Shown here piece after piece: positions 30,776 to 43,636 of a stretch of DNA of 64,000 nt. The notes beneath the pieces were generated by a model. The model worked only from the letters and a program-made list of their open reading frames with translations. It did not search any database and had not been told where the DNA came from. Both the position numbers and the translations under genes were made by a program. The DNA lies in contig OZ004581.1 in assembly GCA_963924555.1 (NCBI GenBank), positions 5,061,338 through 5,125,337 on the forward strand, given 5' to 3'. Source of the DNA: Crambe crambe (taxonomy: Eukaryota; Porifera; Demospongiae; Poecilosclerida; Crambeidae). Each line of letters begins with the position of its first letter. Within the stretch, counting starts at the first letter, position 1.

Positions 30776-31231
30776 CAGAGAGTGCGTTAGCACTCTCTAT
30801 GTAGGGATGGCAGGTCAAAGGTCATAGAAACTGTATAAACTAAAAAATATTCTTTCTCTTGTACTCTTATTCTACAGGTTCTCATAAACCCTGGTCCTGG
30901 CCCTACATCTACACGGAAGAGGGGGAAATATTCAAGAATTCCGAATTCATTCGATAACATCAGAAAAAAAAAGATTTCTAAAATTTCTATTTCTTTATAA
31001 TCAGAGAGTGCGCTAGCACTCTCTAAGTAGGGATGGCGGGTCAAAGGTCATAAGACTGTATAAACTATAAACTTTTCTTTCTCTTCTATCCTTACTCTAC
31101 AGGTTCTCAGAAGGCTACAGTGAATTATTACATCTACAAAGAAGAGAGGAGAACGTTAAAAAATCAAAAATTCATTCGCTAACATAAGAAAAAAACGAGT
31201 TCTAAAATTGACTTTTGTTCTTTTTCTTTAT
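30776..31231. repeat. Two hairpin units, one diverged
   Basis: 30776-30998 is a diverged copy and 31002-31231 is a standard copy of the 230-bp unit. They close the array with a TAA run. Confidence 0.75.
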
Positions 31232-31253
31232 AATAATAAGATCGATGTACCGA

Positions 31254-31780
31254 AAAATGTAATCCAACTTGCAATGCAATGCATACGTAGATAGACTCTT
31301 ACAATGAACTTCACAATGATATATACATAAAATGACTGAACAACAGTTAATCAGTGTTCTCCTACGTACAACCAAGTTTTGATGAATGATACTTCACCCT
31401 CAAGTTCATTCCACACCTAACAAACTTCTAAATAGAGAAATAGTTTCCATTATTTAAGTCAATGCTAGTGACACTTTAAGAAGGACATACCTGGTATACG
31501 TAGTGTACAGTGGACTATAGATTTAACAACTCCACATCTATCAAAGCTATTTAGACAGAAAAAAAGTTTTCCACTATTAAAGTGCATGTTCAGGACAGTA
31601 TATGACATGTGTGGAATAGAAATATGTTCTTAGTCTCAGAATCACTCATTTCACATCTATCAAAGTAAACAGACACACCTGGAAGTGAATAAAAAGATTT
31701 GGACTGAAACCTGGTTAGCACCTGTTAGAGTGACGGTGGAGATAATTCATGGAGGCAACACCATAAGATGACTAAGATAC
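31254..31780. other. No feature seen
   Basis: AT-rich sequence with stops in all frames. It leads into the satellite; early degenerate repeats may already lie here. Confidence 0.4.
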
Positions 31781-33720
31781 CAAAAATGGATTAGTTTGCA
31801 CCTGTTAGGAGACAATTCATAGAGGGCATACCTTGTGTGTCCTTAGCAGAGCCAGAGGATGACTAAGAAAAATAGAAACCTGCATGAGTAAAACAAGTCT
31901 TAGTTTGCACTTGGTTGAAGACAATTAATGGAGGGAATACCTCGTTTTAAAAGGTAAATGTGTCCTTAGTTTGGTAGCACGTACGATAGAGCCAGACAAT
32001 AAAAAAATATACTTCTTACAGTGATGCTGGAGACAATTTATGGAGGGAATACCTCATTTTAAAAGGTGAGATATATCAATGTGTCCTTAGTCCGGTAGCA
32101 CTTACGATAGAGCCAGAGGATGTCTAAGAAATAGCAATAAAAAATAGGATTAGTTTGCACTTGTTAGCTGAAAATAATTAATGGAGGGAATACCTCGTTT
32201 TAAAAAGCGGAATATACCGATGTGTCCTTAGTCTGGTAGCACTTACAATAGAGCCAGAGGATGACTAAGAAATAGAAATCTGTACAATAAAAAATAGGAT
32301 TAGTTTGCACTTGTTAGAGTGATGCTGGAGACAATTTATGGAGGGAATACCTCGTTTTAAAAGGTGGAATATATCGATGTGTCCTTAGTCGAGTAGCACT
32401 AACGACGAAGCCAGAGGATGTCTAAGAAATAGAAATCTGTACAATAAAAAATAGGATTAATTTGTATTTGTTTGAGTTATGCTGGAGACAATTTATGGAG
32501 GGAATACCTTGTTTTAAAAGGTGGAATGTATCGATGTGTCCTTAGTCCGGTAGCACTTACGATAGAGCCAGAGAAATAGAAATCTGCACAATAAAAAATT
32601 GCACTTATTAGAGTGTTGCTGGAGACAATTTATGGATTTTAAAAGGTGGAATATACCGATATGTCCTTAGTCCGGTAGCACTTACGCTAGAGCCAGAGGA
32701 TGATTAAGAAATAGAAATCTTTACACTAAAAAACAGCACTTGTTAGAGTGATGCTGGAGACAATTTATGGAGGGAATACCTCGTTTTAAAAGGTGGAATA
32801 TTCCAATGTGTCCTTAGTCCGGTAGCACTTACGATAGAGCCAGAGGATGTCTAAGAAATAGAAATCTGTACAAAAAAAATAGGATTAGTTTGCACTTGTT
32901 AGAGTGATGCTGGAGACAATTTATGGAGGGAATATCTTGTTTTAAAAGGTGGAATATATCGATGTGTCCTTAGTCCAGTAGCACTTACGATAGAGCCAGA
33001 GGATGATTTAGAAATAGAAATCTGTACACTAAAAAATAGGATTAGTTTGCACTTGTTAGAGTGATGCTGGAGATAATTTATGGAGGGAATACCTCGTTTC
33101 AAAGGTAGAATATTCCAATGTGTCCTTAGTCCGGTAGCACTTACGATAGAGCCAGAGGATGTCTAAGAAATAGAAATCTGTACAATAAAAAATAGGATTA
33201 GTTTGCACTTGTTAGAGTGATGCTGGAGACAATTTATGGAGGGAATACCTCGTTTTAAAAGGTAGAATATTCCAATGTGTCCTTAGTCCGGTAGCACTTA
33301 CGATAGAGCCAGAGGATGTCTAAGAAATAGAAATCTGTACAATAAAAAATAGGATTAGTTTGCACTTGTTAGAGTGATGCTGGAGACAATTTATGGAGGG
33401 AATACCTCGTTTTTAAAGGTGGAATATACCGATGTGTCCTTAGTCCGGTAGCACTTACGATGATGACTAAGAAATAGAAATCTGAACAATAAAAAATAGG
33501 ATTAGTTTGCACTTGTTAGAGTGATGCTGGAGACAATTTATGGAGGGAATATCTCGTTTTAAAAGGTGGAATATACCGATGTGTCCTTAGTCCGGTATCA
33601 CTTACGACAGAGGCAGAGGATGACTAAGTATGATTAGTTTGCACTTGTTAGAGTGATGCTTATGGAGGCCATACCAAGGTGAAATATAACGTATCCTTAA
33701 TTAATCCAGTATCACTTACA
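31780..33720. repeat. Satellite of about 155 bp, roughly 13-14 copies
   Basis: Recurring landmarks are GTGTCCTTAGTCCGGTAGCA, ACGATAGAGCCAGAGGATG, GTTTGCACTTGTTAGAGTG and TTATGGAGGGAATACCTCG. Centre copies are spaced 155-159 bases; edge copies are shorter and more diverged, as expected from unequal exchange. Not coding. Confidence 0.9.
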
Positions 33721-35353
33721 ACAGAGCTGACTAAACCTGTACAACTGAAACTGTTATAGTAATATATCCATTATAGTCCAACAGAGCTGGTCATTTAGTG
33801 ATGCTGGAATTTGATAATTTCGTCAGTCCATTCTGATATAGGGAGTGGATTTATTTAGCTAATAGCTAGCTACCCATGCAGCTAAAACCTACCTATGGAG
33901 CATCCTTCAGTAGCTCCTCCCTCCAGTATAGTATAGTAATAGCTAGAATTTAGTGTTGATGGGGTTATACCTTAGGACGAGGACGGAGTTAATGTGTCCT
34001 TGGTACCTGCCTTTGAATTTAACATATTCTTAAGACTGTTGAAGCTAGTTTCTAGTTTGTATAGACCACCCAGTAATCCACCCATCATGGAACTGAAGAC
34101 ATGTTGTCTTGACAGAGTGAGTGTCTGGGGCACTTATGATCATTGATGATCTTTTACATCCATGTCACACTGACCCATATGGATTCTCTCTCCCTTGGTA
34201 GGGTTCAAGCCCCCCTCCCTTCAAATATCAGCATCTCGTGACCCACCACTTTCAGTCTAGATGGAACTTTTTACATGAAAATCTTTACCCTATAGCGTAA
34301 TGTGGCAGTGCAGGAATTTTGTTGAGGTGTCTATCCATCCATCAAGTTCAGAAAGGTTGTGAGATTGGGAAGGTGTCCTTTTATTTGTTGATCTTCATGT
34401 ATCTCTGTGTATTACTGTAGAGACATGTTGGAATTGTGGTGTTTGGAGAGAAGTTCAAGTATCCATGCCATACTGAAAAAGTGCAGTGCAACAGCCTATC
34501 ATAGACTACTCCTTTGTCTAGCTGAATTTCCAATTGGGATTAGGACTGTATGTCCAGACAATAATGATTATAAACCACCTCATGTATTTTTACCACTGTA
34601 TTAGGTCTTTCTCCCTTGATTGGGTTCCTGCATGCCTGGGAATACGTCCCCCTATTATTATAGGAGTTGCTGGAAGAGCTTGGAGAGAGATCTCCATAAG
34701 TCGACTGGTGTCAGAACTGAATAATGTCAATTGAAGAACCGGTTTAAAGGCATCCATTTCATAACTGCTGGTCACTGGTCATTTTCCAATCATCCAGCTG
34801 TGTTATAATGGCCTCTGCTATTATCCTTTTACCCACTCAATCCTTAAAAGTAAGTTTGCTGTCCATCAAGTTCTCGAAGAGAGGTCGAGACTTTACTAAT
34901 GGTGTACAGGTGCCAACAGGACGGTCCCCATATTTCATTTTTGTCCCCAGGTCCCCAAGGGGTACTGATTTGTCCCCAAAGCTCTTGACTAAGGCTCTTA
35001 TCGCAGTATTTTAGCTTGAAATTTCGAGTCCATGAATGGCTTTGATGACTAAATCTAACTGCTTAGTCAAGTGCATGGTTTCAACCATACCATTTCATGT
35101 TAAATCATAGGTGATAGAATCAGTTTCAACCTGAGCCTACAATAATAATTATTGCACTTGGTAAATTTACTATTATAATTATTTCATTCCAAAAAAAATG
35201 CCTTCTCCTTTCACTATTTCCAAAGCTTCATGATATGCTGTCAGTGTAATGATTTAGCATCTTCAAATCTGTGTGCTTCACTTCTTCCTTTATCAAGCCT
35301 ATTAGCTAGATATTCGTCTTTAGCGAGGTAGAATGGGATCTGATGTCTAATCC
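33721..35353. other. Non-coding; holds a paralogous segment
   Basis: No gene is recognised. 34095-34215 and 34600-34740 match 38930-39020, 39640-39775 and 40300-40400 (landmarks TTGTCTTGACAGAGTGAGT, GAGTTGCTGGAARAGC and GGAGAGAGATCTC), so this is part of a local set of old duplications. Confidence 0.5.
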
Positions 35354-36540
35354 TTAGCTAGTATCTTTCAAAAAAATTGAGTAAAAAAATGACTTCTCAC
35401 ATCTTTGAACTGCCAAATTAGCACTCAGTACAGTATCTTGTATTGTGGTGTTGTTTGACTGAAGTGTAAATAGATATATAGTTGTTCTGCAGCTGAGAAC
35501 ACAAGGTATGAAAGCTTTAGTCCAAAATAGGTCTATGAATTTGTCAAGTGCCTGCAAAAATCCACCAGCTTTCATTCCATACTCATCCCTTTGGCCATTA
35601 TGAATTTCAGTCATTGCTGCTGGCATGGTCCAGCGTGTTGGACAGAGCATTTTGATAGATTGAATCAGGTGAAAGTTGTTCTTGTAGGGTTTTGGATCAT
35701 TTTGGCTAAGATCTATGAACTTTCCCAGTTCCATAACTAAATCCTTAACTTTCTTGGGTAGTACCTGTTTGCAAGCACAGGTTTAAACTGTGTGCCAAGC
35801 AAGCACATATATAGCAGTTTGCTCTTCCTGCTGAATTCTACAAGCTACACCACTGATGTGGTCACTCATAGTAGAAGCTCTGTCATATGCCTGACCACGA
35901 CACTGGGTTATAGAAAGCTGATGGCGAATCAAAAAATCTTTAATAACAGTGGTAATAGCTTCTGCATCTGTCTTAGGTAAGTTGATCAATTCAAGAGTAT
36001 CTTCGATTCATGGATAGCAAAAATGTTTCATCTTCCCATCTAAGTGATATACAGAGCTGTTCTTTGTTGCTTAGCTATATCAGTTGCTTCATCTGCAATC
36101 AAAGCATATATTATGTAAGCTGCATGAATATCTTCTAAAAGTTGTAATAGTTCAACCAATTAAAGCAATCATTTCATTCACAATGATGGTAAGACCTTAC
36201 TATTAATTTTATCTTCCATAATGGGATTGTCCATAAAGTTGAAGGTTTGGACGTCAACCTTTCCACATCATATTCACAGTGAGTGATTGGACACACTTGT
36301 TAGTGGAGTAATAATGTGATCTCCAAGGACACTTGCAGAATATTCTTACTTGTTGCAGGCATCACGACATGCATGGCCTCTAGGAGTCCACTTACCCTGA
36401 AAATTTGTTGGTTAAGAATTTAGAGAGGACATGGAGAATGTGGTTATGAAATCCTTCGTGTGTGTACTGAGCATATGCACTTGTCCCATGATCCTTGCAT
36501 TTCCCTAGTACAGGGGGTTTTGCATCACAAAATTTTTATG
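35354..36540 (-). pseudogene. Decayed hAT-type transposase (TTF/DUF4371 class)
   Basis: Minus-strand pieces in shifting frames read in order: KFCDAKPPVLGKCKDHG near 36535; GKWTPRGHACRDACNK near 36400; YALIADEATDIAKQQRTALY near 36110; ITQCRGQAYDRASTMSDHIS and CRIQQEEQTAIY (35800-35920); then LCPTRWTMPAAM (about 35640). These are the zinc-finger, DDE-core and CPTRW landmarks of hAT/ZMYM-like transposases. Stops interrupt it in several places and the C-terminal dimerisation region is not seen, so it is dead. Terminal repeats were not found. Confidence 0.7.
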
Positions 36541-37515
36541 CGAGCTGTGTATGCTCAAAGTTGCTGATTGGATACTGGGTACAATATCTTTAAGTTTCGA
36601 ACCAACTTATAGGAGGGCCTACGTACACGTTCTAACTGCTGTTTCAGCAGTATTATTCTGTCTGGTAGTAAGGTGAATTTATGAGCATGCACAGCTCGTT
36701 TTCAAATTTGTGGCTCAAAGACGCTGTACATCTCACATACAGTATTGAGGGGACTCTATCGCAGATATGCCCACCATTTTTTGGAGTGCCTGCACCTCTC
36801 CATTATATGCATGGACACGTTCCAGTGCTATATCCATGCAATACCCACAATGACATGTTTGTTTATCAACAATAGGGGTTCTTGATCCCCCAAATGTATC
36901 TTTCAAGCCTGACACATACCAGTAGAGAAGAATGCTGGTCATTGGACTTGTTATTTGCCATGGAAGCCTTTAAAGTGGGTGGAGCTGTCAGTACAGTTAC
37001 AGTGTGTCATTAATACACTTGAAAGAAACTTTGTTTAAATGGAGAATGTGTGGCATGATAATGTCTCAAAATTGTATAAAAATAAATTAAAAATAGTTAT
37101 CTCTAAATTCTAAAATAATTAAGTACTCAACATGAATTAGCAGTTTGACTTAGTTTAGTTGTTATTTCTTTCTTTTCACTGTTGCAATTCAATGTCTTAA
37201 GTTTGCATCTAGATCTAAGCCTGCTGTTGTTATTTGGATTCCAATCTTTGTACCACAATCCGGATGTACCAATCAAAAAGTAAGTTAGCTGGTGCTTCTT
37301 TTCCACTTTTCATACCATATTTGTGGACAGAGATTACTACCAGTGTGGTAAACAGCAGAGAGACCTCTCTCCACATGATGGACTGTCTATACAATATCAA
37401 AGATACACAACCAGTGGAAATGCAGAGTCAGCATATGGTATGGTTCAGGAAGGTTTCCTTGACCTATTATCATAACTGAAACTGCTGAGCGTTCTACTTT
37501 TTTTTTTTCATGTAG
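36541..37515. other. Non-coding; inverted copy of a local repeat
   Basis: 36745-36990 is an inverted partner of about 41370-41600: both encode VDKQTCxCGYC in a short frame, on opposite strands. TTTGCCATGG with AAAGTGGGYGGA also recurs at 36955, 42550 and 43567. Nothing here is clearly a gene. Confidence 0.4.
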
Positions 37516-38703
37516 CCCATGAATGGTAATGGAGATATATCACTAGACTTTGCCCAACATATCAGTTATGTGAGTTGTTTCTTGCAGCAGTCATCTAACA
37601 AACTACCGGGCAAAAGTGAAAAGAATTATTAGCTACATAATGGGGTGATATCAGTTCATTTCTTCATTATTTATATAACATTATCTCCAATCAATAGTAG
37701 AAAAAATGACTGAGAAAAATTTTTTTGTGGGGGGATGCCCCAAATAAAACCCTATTAGCTATATTATATCATAGCAGTCAGCTTTGGGATGAAGATGCAA
37801 CTATTGAAAGCTTACAACTAATCAAACACTTTGACCCTGAAATTGGTGAGCACAGAGAAATCGAAATCCTGGACAACTTGGGAAGAAGATAACCGAGCTT
37901 GTAGGAATCCCACCTTATCGCATCAAATCCAAAAGTCAGAAGTTGATTGCTTACAAGATGTGATTGGAGAAAGGCTGGACAGTGCTCCCCAAATGCCACA
38001 CTTTAAAAATGCTCAGAGAAATGGAGAGGCTTATACAATTTACTGAAGGATGGCCGGCAGGAATATTGGCAGCAGATTTAGAAGCAGCTCTTAATGCTGA
38101 GAAATATTCCATCCGTGGAAATTATGATGAAGGTATGTAGCTACCAGCATTTTATGCTATTGCTAGTACCACTACATACAGATTCAGAAGTACTGCAGTC
38201 ATCTACATCACTATCCAGCCATGCATATCCTCCAACTGCTCCTACTTCACAATCTGAAGGTAAGTTCAACTTTGCCTAATAGCACAGCTACTTTTGCTAT
38301 TCTTAAAGTTGCTTGTCCTATGAAGTGATAGCTAGTTGTAATCATATCCCTTATCTTGCATTTTGTGGTTCCTTGTCTTCATTCCACAGTGTCTTGCCCA
38401 CCTCCAACCATGATGGACATCCTGTGTTTCCCCTTACAAGACTCTAAAGTGAACTTGGCTCGAGAGATTGGGATAAAGCACTTTGAATTTGGAACATTAC
38501 TTCTTGAGGATGAAACTGGTGCCCATATCAGTGCCCTAGAACTCCAACTTCAAATGAATGCTCAAAGTATCAACCGCCATATTTTTCAAGAGTGGTTTAG
38601 TGGGGGTGGGAGACAACCTGTGTCCTGGGAGACTCTGATTTCTGTGCTGGAAGATATTGGATTAGACCAACTTGCTAAATCTATTAGAGATGCCAAACTG
38701 TAG
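37516..38703 (+). CDS. Death-domain protein gene, six exons
   Basis: Exons 37516-37569, 37782-37845, 37905-37959, 38017-38132, 38182-38259 and 38390-38703 join in phase and end in TAG. About 226 residues: an N-terminal helical part (SLDFAQHISY, SLQLIKHFDPEIG), a Ser/Thr/Pro linker (SSTSLSSHAYPPTAPTS), then a C-terminal domain in the last exon: LAREIGIKHFEFGTLLLED, QSINRHIFQEWFSGGG, PVSWETLISVLEDIGLDQLA. The EW...PVSWETLI...L..LA pattern is the sponge style of death domain. Known: death domains pair with one another in apoptosis and innate immune signalling. The start is uncertain; the ATG at 37519 or an upstream exon may be used. Confidence 0.7.
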
Positions 38704-41700
38704 AATTACAATGTTGTTACCCTTTTTGCGCATGCGCATTGTATACGAAGGGTGGGGCTGACTGGTGGTGGGCATTATTTTCATCAGCAGACCCGAGGCA
38801 CACTGTTTTGAAGAGTACAGCTTGCTCGTGGAATGTCTCAGCGAACTTCATATTCAGAGGGAAGTGTTCTGGAGGAACAATCTGTGAGCAAGAAACTCCT
38901 GCCCTTTATGTTAGATCATCCAGTGATCCATGGAGTAAGTTGTCTTGACAGAGTGAGTATCTGGGAAGAACACTTCAGATGATCATGCATTCTATGTCAC
39001 ACTGACCCATTTATATTTATGGTGTGGCTAGAGTACCGGCAGGAAGTTACATATGAGATACAGGGGTGAAGGAGCAACTTGGGCCAACTTGGGTCTGGGG
39101 TGAGATCACACAGTGGGTTAATTTAGTGCATTCTGGAGGAGTTTTGAATTATTATTATAGCATAATTATAATTAATAGAGCTACTACAGTTGGGGAGACC
39201 CCCCTCCCCCCCCCCTCGCGAAGCCAGGAAGTTACATATTATAAAATACAGGGGTGGAGGAGCCAACTTGGGGGGGGGGGGGGGGGGGGGGGGGTGGGTG
39301 AGATCACATAAATTTAGTGCATTCTGGAGGAGTTTTGAATTATTATAACATAATTAATAGAACTACTACAGTTGTGGATGGGGGTTCCCCCTTGTGAGCA
39401 TCCCCTGAAACACAGTTCTCTTTATCCCTAGCCTCACCCTTTACCTATTAATAGTCTGCCAGTACTCTAGACACTCTGTTATACTTATTGAGACTACCTC
39501 AATACCTGCAAGAGTGTCCACCATCAGTCCAGCCAAGCAAGTGACTATCAGTTAGGTCAGTGACTCTTGATTGAAGGTGGGAAAGAAATCTGATCATGTA
39601 TCTGGGCAGAACACTGACCCCTTGCCATACTAACCCATTGAGTTCTCTCTCCCTTGATAGGTTTCCTGTACCATCTGAATGCTTGGGAACTTCCTCCCTG
39701 ATGAACAGGTTGCGGGTTATTAGGAGTTGCTGGAAAAGCTGGAGAGAGATCTCTGTGAGATGACTGGTCAAAATTCATTCACATCAGTCAAACAGGTATG
39801 TGCAATGCATTGACTCTCTCCATCCCCATCAGTATCTGATAAGTACATCTTCTTTTTGTTCCTCCCTCCCTCCCTCTATGTATTGTCCCATCTCACTTTG
39901 TCCCTAGCATGGATAGTGCTGAAGGGGAGTTTGTAGACCTGAGTACCTCATGGCCCACTATTGGAATCTTTGACGTATATCCCATTCATACTTATACTTG
40001 TGACTTTCTTATATTGAAACCCTTTACCCACTCTATCCTTGGCAATAGTCTGTTGAGGAGTCAATCCATCAAGTTCAGAGAAGTCCTCACTTTACTGATG
40101 CGATGGTGTCATTTAATTTGTTGTGGGTTTTACTGTGTCCTTAATTAATTATTTCAGTTCCTTTTGTGTGAACCTTCTCAATTCTGCTCTTTGTTCACTC
40201 TTTCTCTCCTGGACCATAAGGACATTATAGTATTATAGGCCTCTCTATGTGCCCTCTTTAATTTTCTAATAACAGCTTGAATGATAAGACTGGATTGATA
40301 GGGTTACTGCACCATTTGGATGCCTGGGAACTATCCCCATAATTATTATGTCTCCGTGGGTCTAATAGTAGGAGCTGCTGGAAGAGCCAGAAAGAGCTTC
40401 ACATGTGCATCATGGAAGGACTTTCTGTACTCTTGGTCCCTCCACCTCCCTCCCTTATTTCCATAAACTTGGTAGCTAACGATGTCTTATCTTTGCATAG
40501 TTAGTTATGCCATGAATTCATATCACCAGTTTCAGGAGTTAATAAAAGCAGGTGTGGGTTCAGAAGAGGTTAGCAGTAGGATCTGTTGTGCAGATCATGT
40601 GGTTTGAAATGACCCTTTACGTTGTACTATTGATGCTGTGTTATACTACTAGTGTGTCTACCCTTTACCCAATCATGGTGGTGCATGCAGTGAATGTATG
40701 CTGGAGAGAATCCATTTGGTACACTACAGACTGAGAGCACCCTAACCTTTCAACCCTTGCAGGCTCTCTCTCATAAGAGTTGTTGATCTCTATTTATGCT
40801 ATTTGATCCTGTTTTAATAATCTGCTCTAATTTCACCACCAGCAGAGACTCTATGAGCTGAAAATTATTAAATTTTGGTTAGGAATTTAGAGAATGATAG
40901 CTGTTATGTTGAACGGTCAAGGGATACCATGGACATAGGCATACTGAGCTGTTCAAATAGTTGTCAACAGAAAGTGGAACATGGACAATGTGTGAAGAGG
41001 TATGGATGATAGACAAAACCATCAATTGTATTTTTTTTTTTTGAATGAGTTGGCGAGTGAAGAATTTGAGTACCCTGTGCTCAGGCTACGAGTCTTTAGG
41101 AAACAATCGGTGTATACTTGAATACTTGAAATAAACAGCTAGCCAGATAAGCATTCCAATCAAGCTGTAGTGTTTCATGGAGATGGCTATAAAGGGGTGT
41201 GGCAAACTACATCACCAAAACAGTAGAAAATAAAATTAATTTGTTGTCCTCATCTTTGATAAAATCATATTGTGTCTTTGTGTTTAGATGTCTACCAATA
41301 CACTCAGGTCCTCAATACCTCCCCTCCTCTTCCCAAATGGCGCCCCACCCTCCTTCGTCTCTTGCAGCACCCTCACTGTTGATAAACAAACCTGTAGTTG
41401 TGGGTATTGCATTGCCTTATATGGATGTATTACATCATGCGGTACCACTGGAACTGACCAAGCTGTTTCCATGGAAATTATGGCTGCAATGGAGAGCTGG
41501 CTTCCTCACATAGAGGCACTTCAAAAAGGGTGGGGGTTCTTTATCTCTGTTTCCTTTGAGCCTGACATGTACCAATAGAGGGAGAAACTATACATTTGAT
41601 CATTCGATGCTAAGTACATTCATAATGGTGGATATGTAGTGATGTGAAATTCTGTTATAACCCCTCCACCTCCCTCTGTACCTGTTAATACATCCATCAG

Positions 41701-41757
41701 GTTCTTGATATGTAGCAGCATGCTGGTAGGTGGAGGGAACTCCTCCTCTTAATAATA
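38704..41757. other. Non-coding; paralogous and tandem duplicated segments
   Basis: 39050-39200 and 39240-39375 are direct copies (GTGAGATCACA, TGCATTCTGGAGGAGTTTTG). 38925-39020, 39640-39790 and 40300-40420 match 34095-34740. A 25-base G run is at 39270-39294. Short open frames here are not conserved between copies and carry no motif, so no gene is called. Confidence 0.5.
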
Positions 41758-41911
41758 GTTAGACAACGAGACCAAGCGATCTACAGTCTATTTAGAAACC
41801 TGATAGCCCTGGGCTGTAGCGTCCCGAGTGCAGCAAGGGCGCTATTAAGGCGCTATTAAGGCCCAAAGGTTTCTAAACAGACCGTAGATCCCGTTGGTCG
41901 AGGTGTCTAAC
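41758..41911. mobile_element. MITE with 45-bp terminal inverted repeats
   Basis: 154 bp. The ends GTTAGACAACGAGACCAAGC and the inverse at 41864-41911 match over about 45 bases, up to TTTAGAAACCT. The centre has a GGCGCTATTAA direct repeat. Non-coding. Confidence 0.8.
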
Positions 41912-43636
41912 TTATTTAGACTATAGCCAATCACTGGAGTTGTTTAACTTACTTCAACACACACTTGGAAACAATAACCATGGTTTTTAAATGCAGCAAA
42001 CATGAATCAGAGCAGCACCTAGAAACAATAACCGTGGCCACCGCGATGCGTTGCTACAATTGGACCAATTGGAATGACCATCTTTACCGGGTTTACCTAG
42101 GGCAAGTGAATTCTAAGTGCTGTAAGGCGTGATTCTAAGTGAATAGGATTCACCAAATGGACCAATGAGATTCCTTGATTGTGACTAGCTATAGTCTAAT
42201 AATGGTCAGTGGCTCCCCTGCAGACCAGATGTTAGTGTTCCAATCCCCAGTTGGTGGATATGAACCCTCACATGACCCCTAGATACTTATCCTGATAACT
42301 CCACATAATGGTAGACATGTAGACTCTAACAATCCCTCCACCTAAACCCCTTGTACTTTGACCTCTTCTTCCTCCCTTTTCCCTTATACACACATGAATG
42401 ATTGCACTCCATCAGGTTCTCTAGATGTTGTGGTTCAGGTCTCCATGTTCATCCGCTATGTATAAAAAAGATCTCCACTTTTCCAGTGGAATAGCAAACA
42501 GCTTAGAGCTATGTGTCATCAGATAAAAACGATGATGTCAGTTGTAGTGGGTGGTTATTGTGTATTCATTGACTTGATATTTGCCATGGTAACCTTAAAG
42601 TGGGCGGAAGTGTCAGTTGTAGTGGGTAACCTTAAAATGCAGTTGTAGTGGGTGGTTATTGAGTGTTTTCATGGCAAGTGTATCTGATGTGTGCATGTCC
42701 TCAACTAGCATTTGTTGTGCTTCACTGTCAACTCATCTAACATGCTGGAGAGAATCCATTTGGCACACTAAGCATTTGGCTGTTCAAGTGTTGTATTAAT
42801 ATGGCTGATAATGGTCATTACGTAGCATACTTAATCTGTTCCTGTCCTCCTGAGGAGGAGGTTGAGAGTTATCAAGTGGGACGTGGTCATGCTGTTGTAC
42901 TGTTCTGTTAAGGTGGCGGGGGAGTGTTCACTCATGTATAATTCATGAGGGTTGTTGCACCGGCTAAGAGATGCTGCAGTTGAAAACTACAGTTTCATAC
43001 TGACTAGCACTTCCTACTCTACAACTGAGGGCAAACCAGACACTCAACTACTACCATTGCAGAGAAACTCAACCGCTAAGCAGCTATTTTTCTCATGTCA
43101 ATTTTCTAGAACTGCAGCCATGTGCTGACCATATAATGTACTTATTCTTATTATATGAACCAGTGGGCAGGGCAAAACTCCTTGCTTTGAGCCTGACATG
43201 TTTCGGTAGAGAGATGTGCTGGTAGGTGAAGGTACATCCATCTGGTGCTAACAAAGTCCAGTACATTCATAATGGTGGATTAATTGTGGCTTTAGATTTG
43301 GGCTACTTAAAAGGAAGCTAGGTTTGGTGCAAGATCACTGCAATCCACTGTAACAGTGGATTATAGTAATCTTGTAACATGAAATACAGACTCTTACTTG
43401 TGGCTTTAGAGCTGGGTGAAGCTATGTAAATTTTGGTTTGGTGTTCTGAAGTTCATGTTGCAAAATTGCTGCAATGCATCTTTGAGGAGTTTTAGTTGGA
43501 AATCAGATAAGGCAACAGTTAGTTACTAACAATGCATGAATGTTTTTGTGATGATGAATTCATTGGTGTTATTTGCCATGGTAACCTTAAAGTGGGTGGA
43601 AGTGATGAGTAGTTTAAAGTGAGAACATAGTTACTA
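41912..43636. other. Non-coding
   Basis: Contains more copies of the local repeats (TTTGAGCCTGACATGT at 41556 and 43187; TTTGCCATGGTAACCTTAAA at 42550 and 43567). No gene recognised. Confidence 0.4.

Noticed and set aside
31780-33720. Possible CRISPR-like array
   Set aside because: The repeat is the whole 155-bp unit, with no unique spacers; this is a satellite in animal DNA.
37961-37963. In-frame TGA marking the death-domain gene as a pseudogene
   Set aside because: A GT donor at 37960 and AG acceptor at 38016 put the stop in an intron and keep the phase.
41288-41578. Cys-rich frame VDKQTCSCGYC as a small gene
   Set aside because: The related inverted copy at 36745-36942 does not keep the frame length or ends; more likely a repeat.
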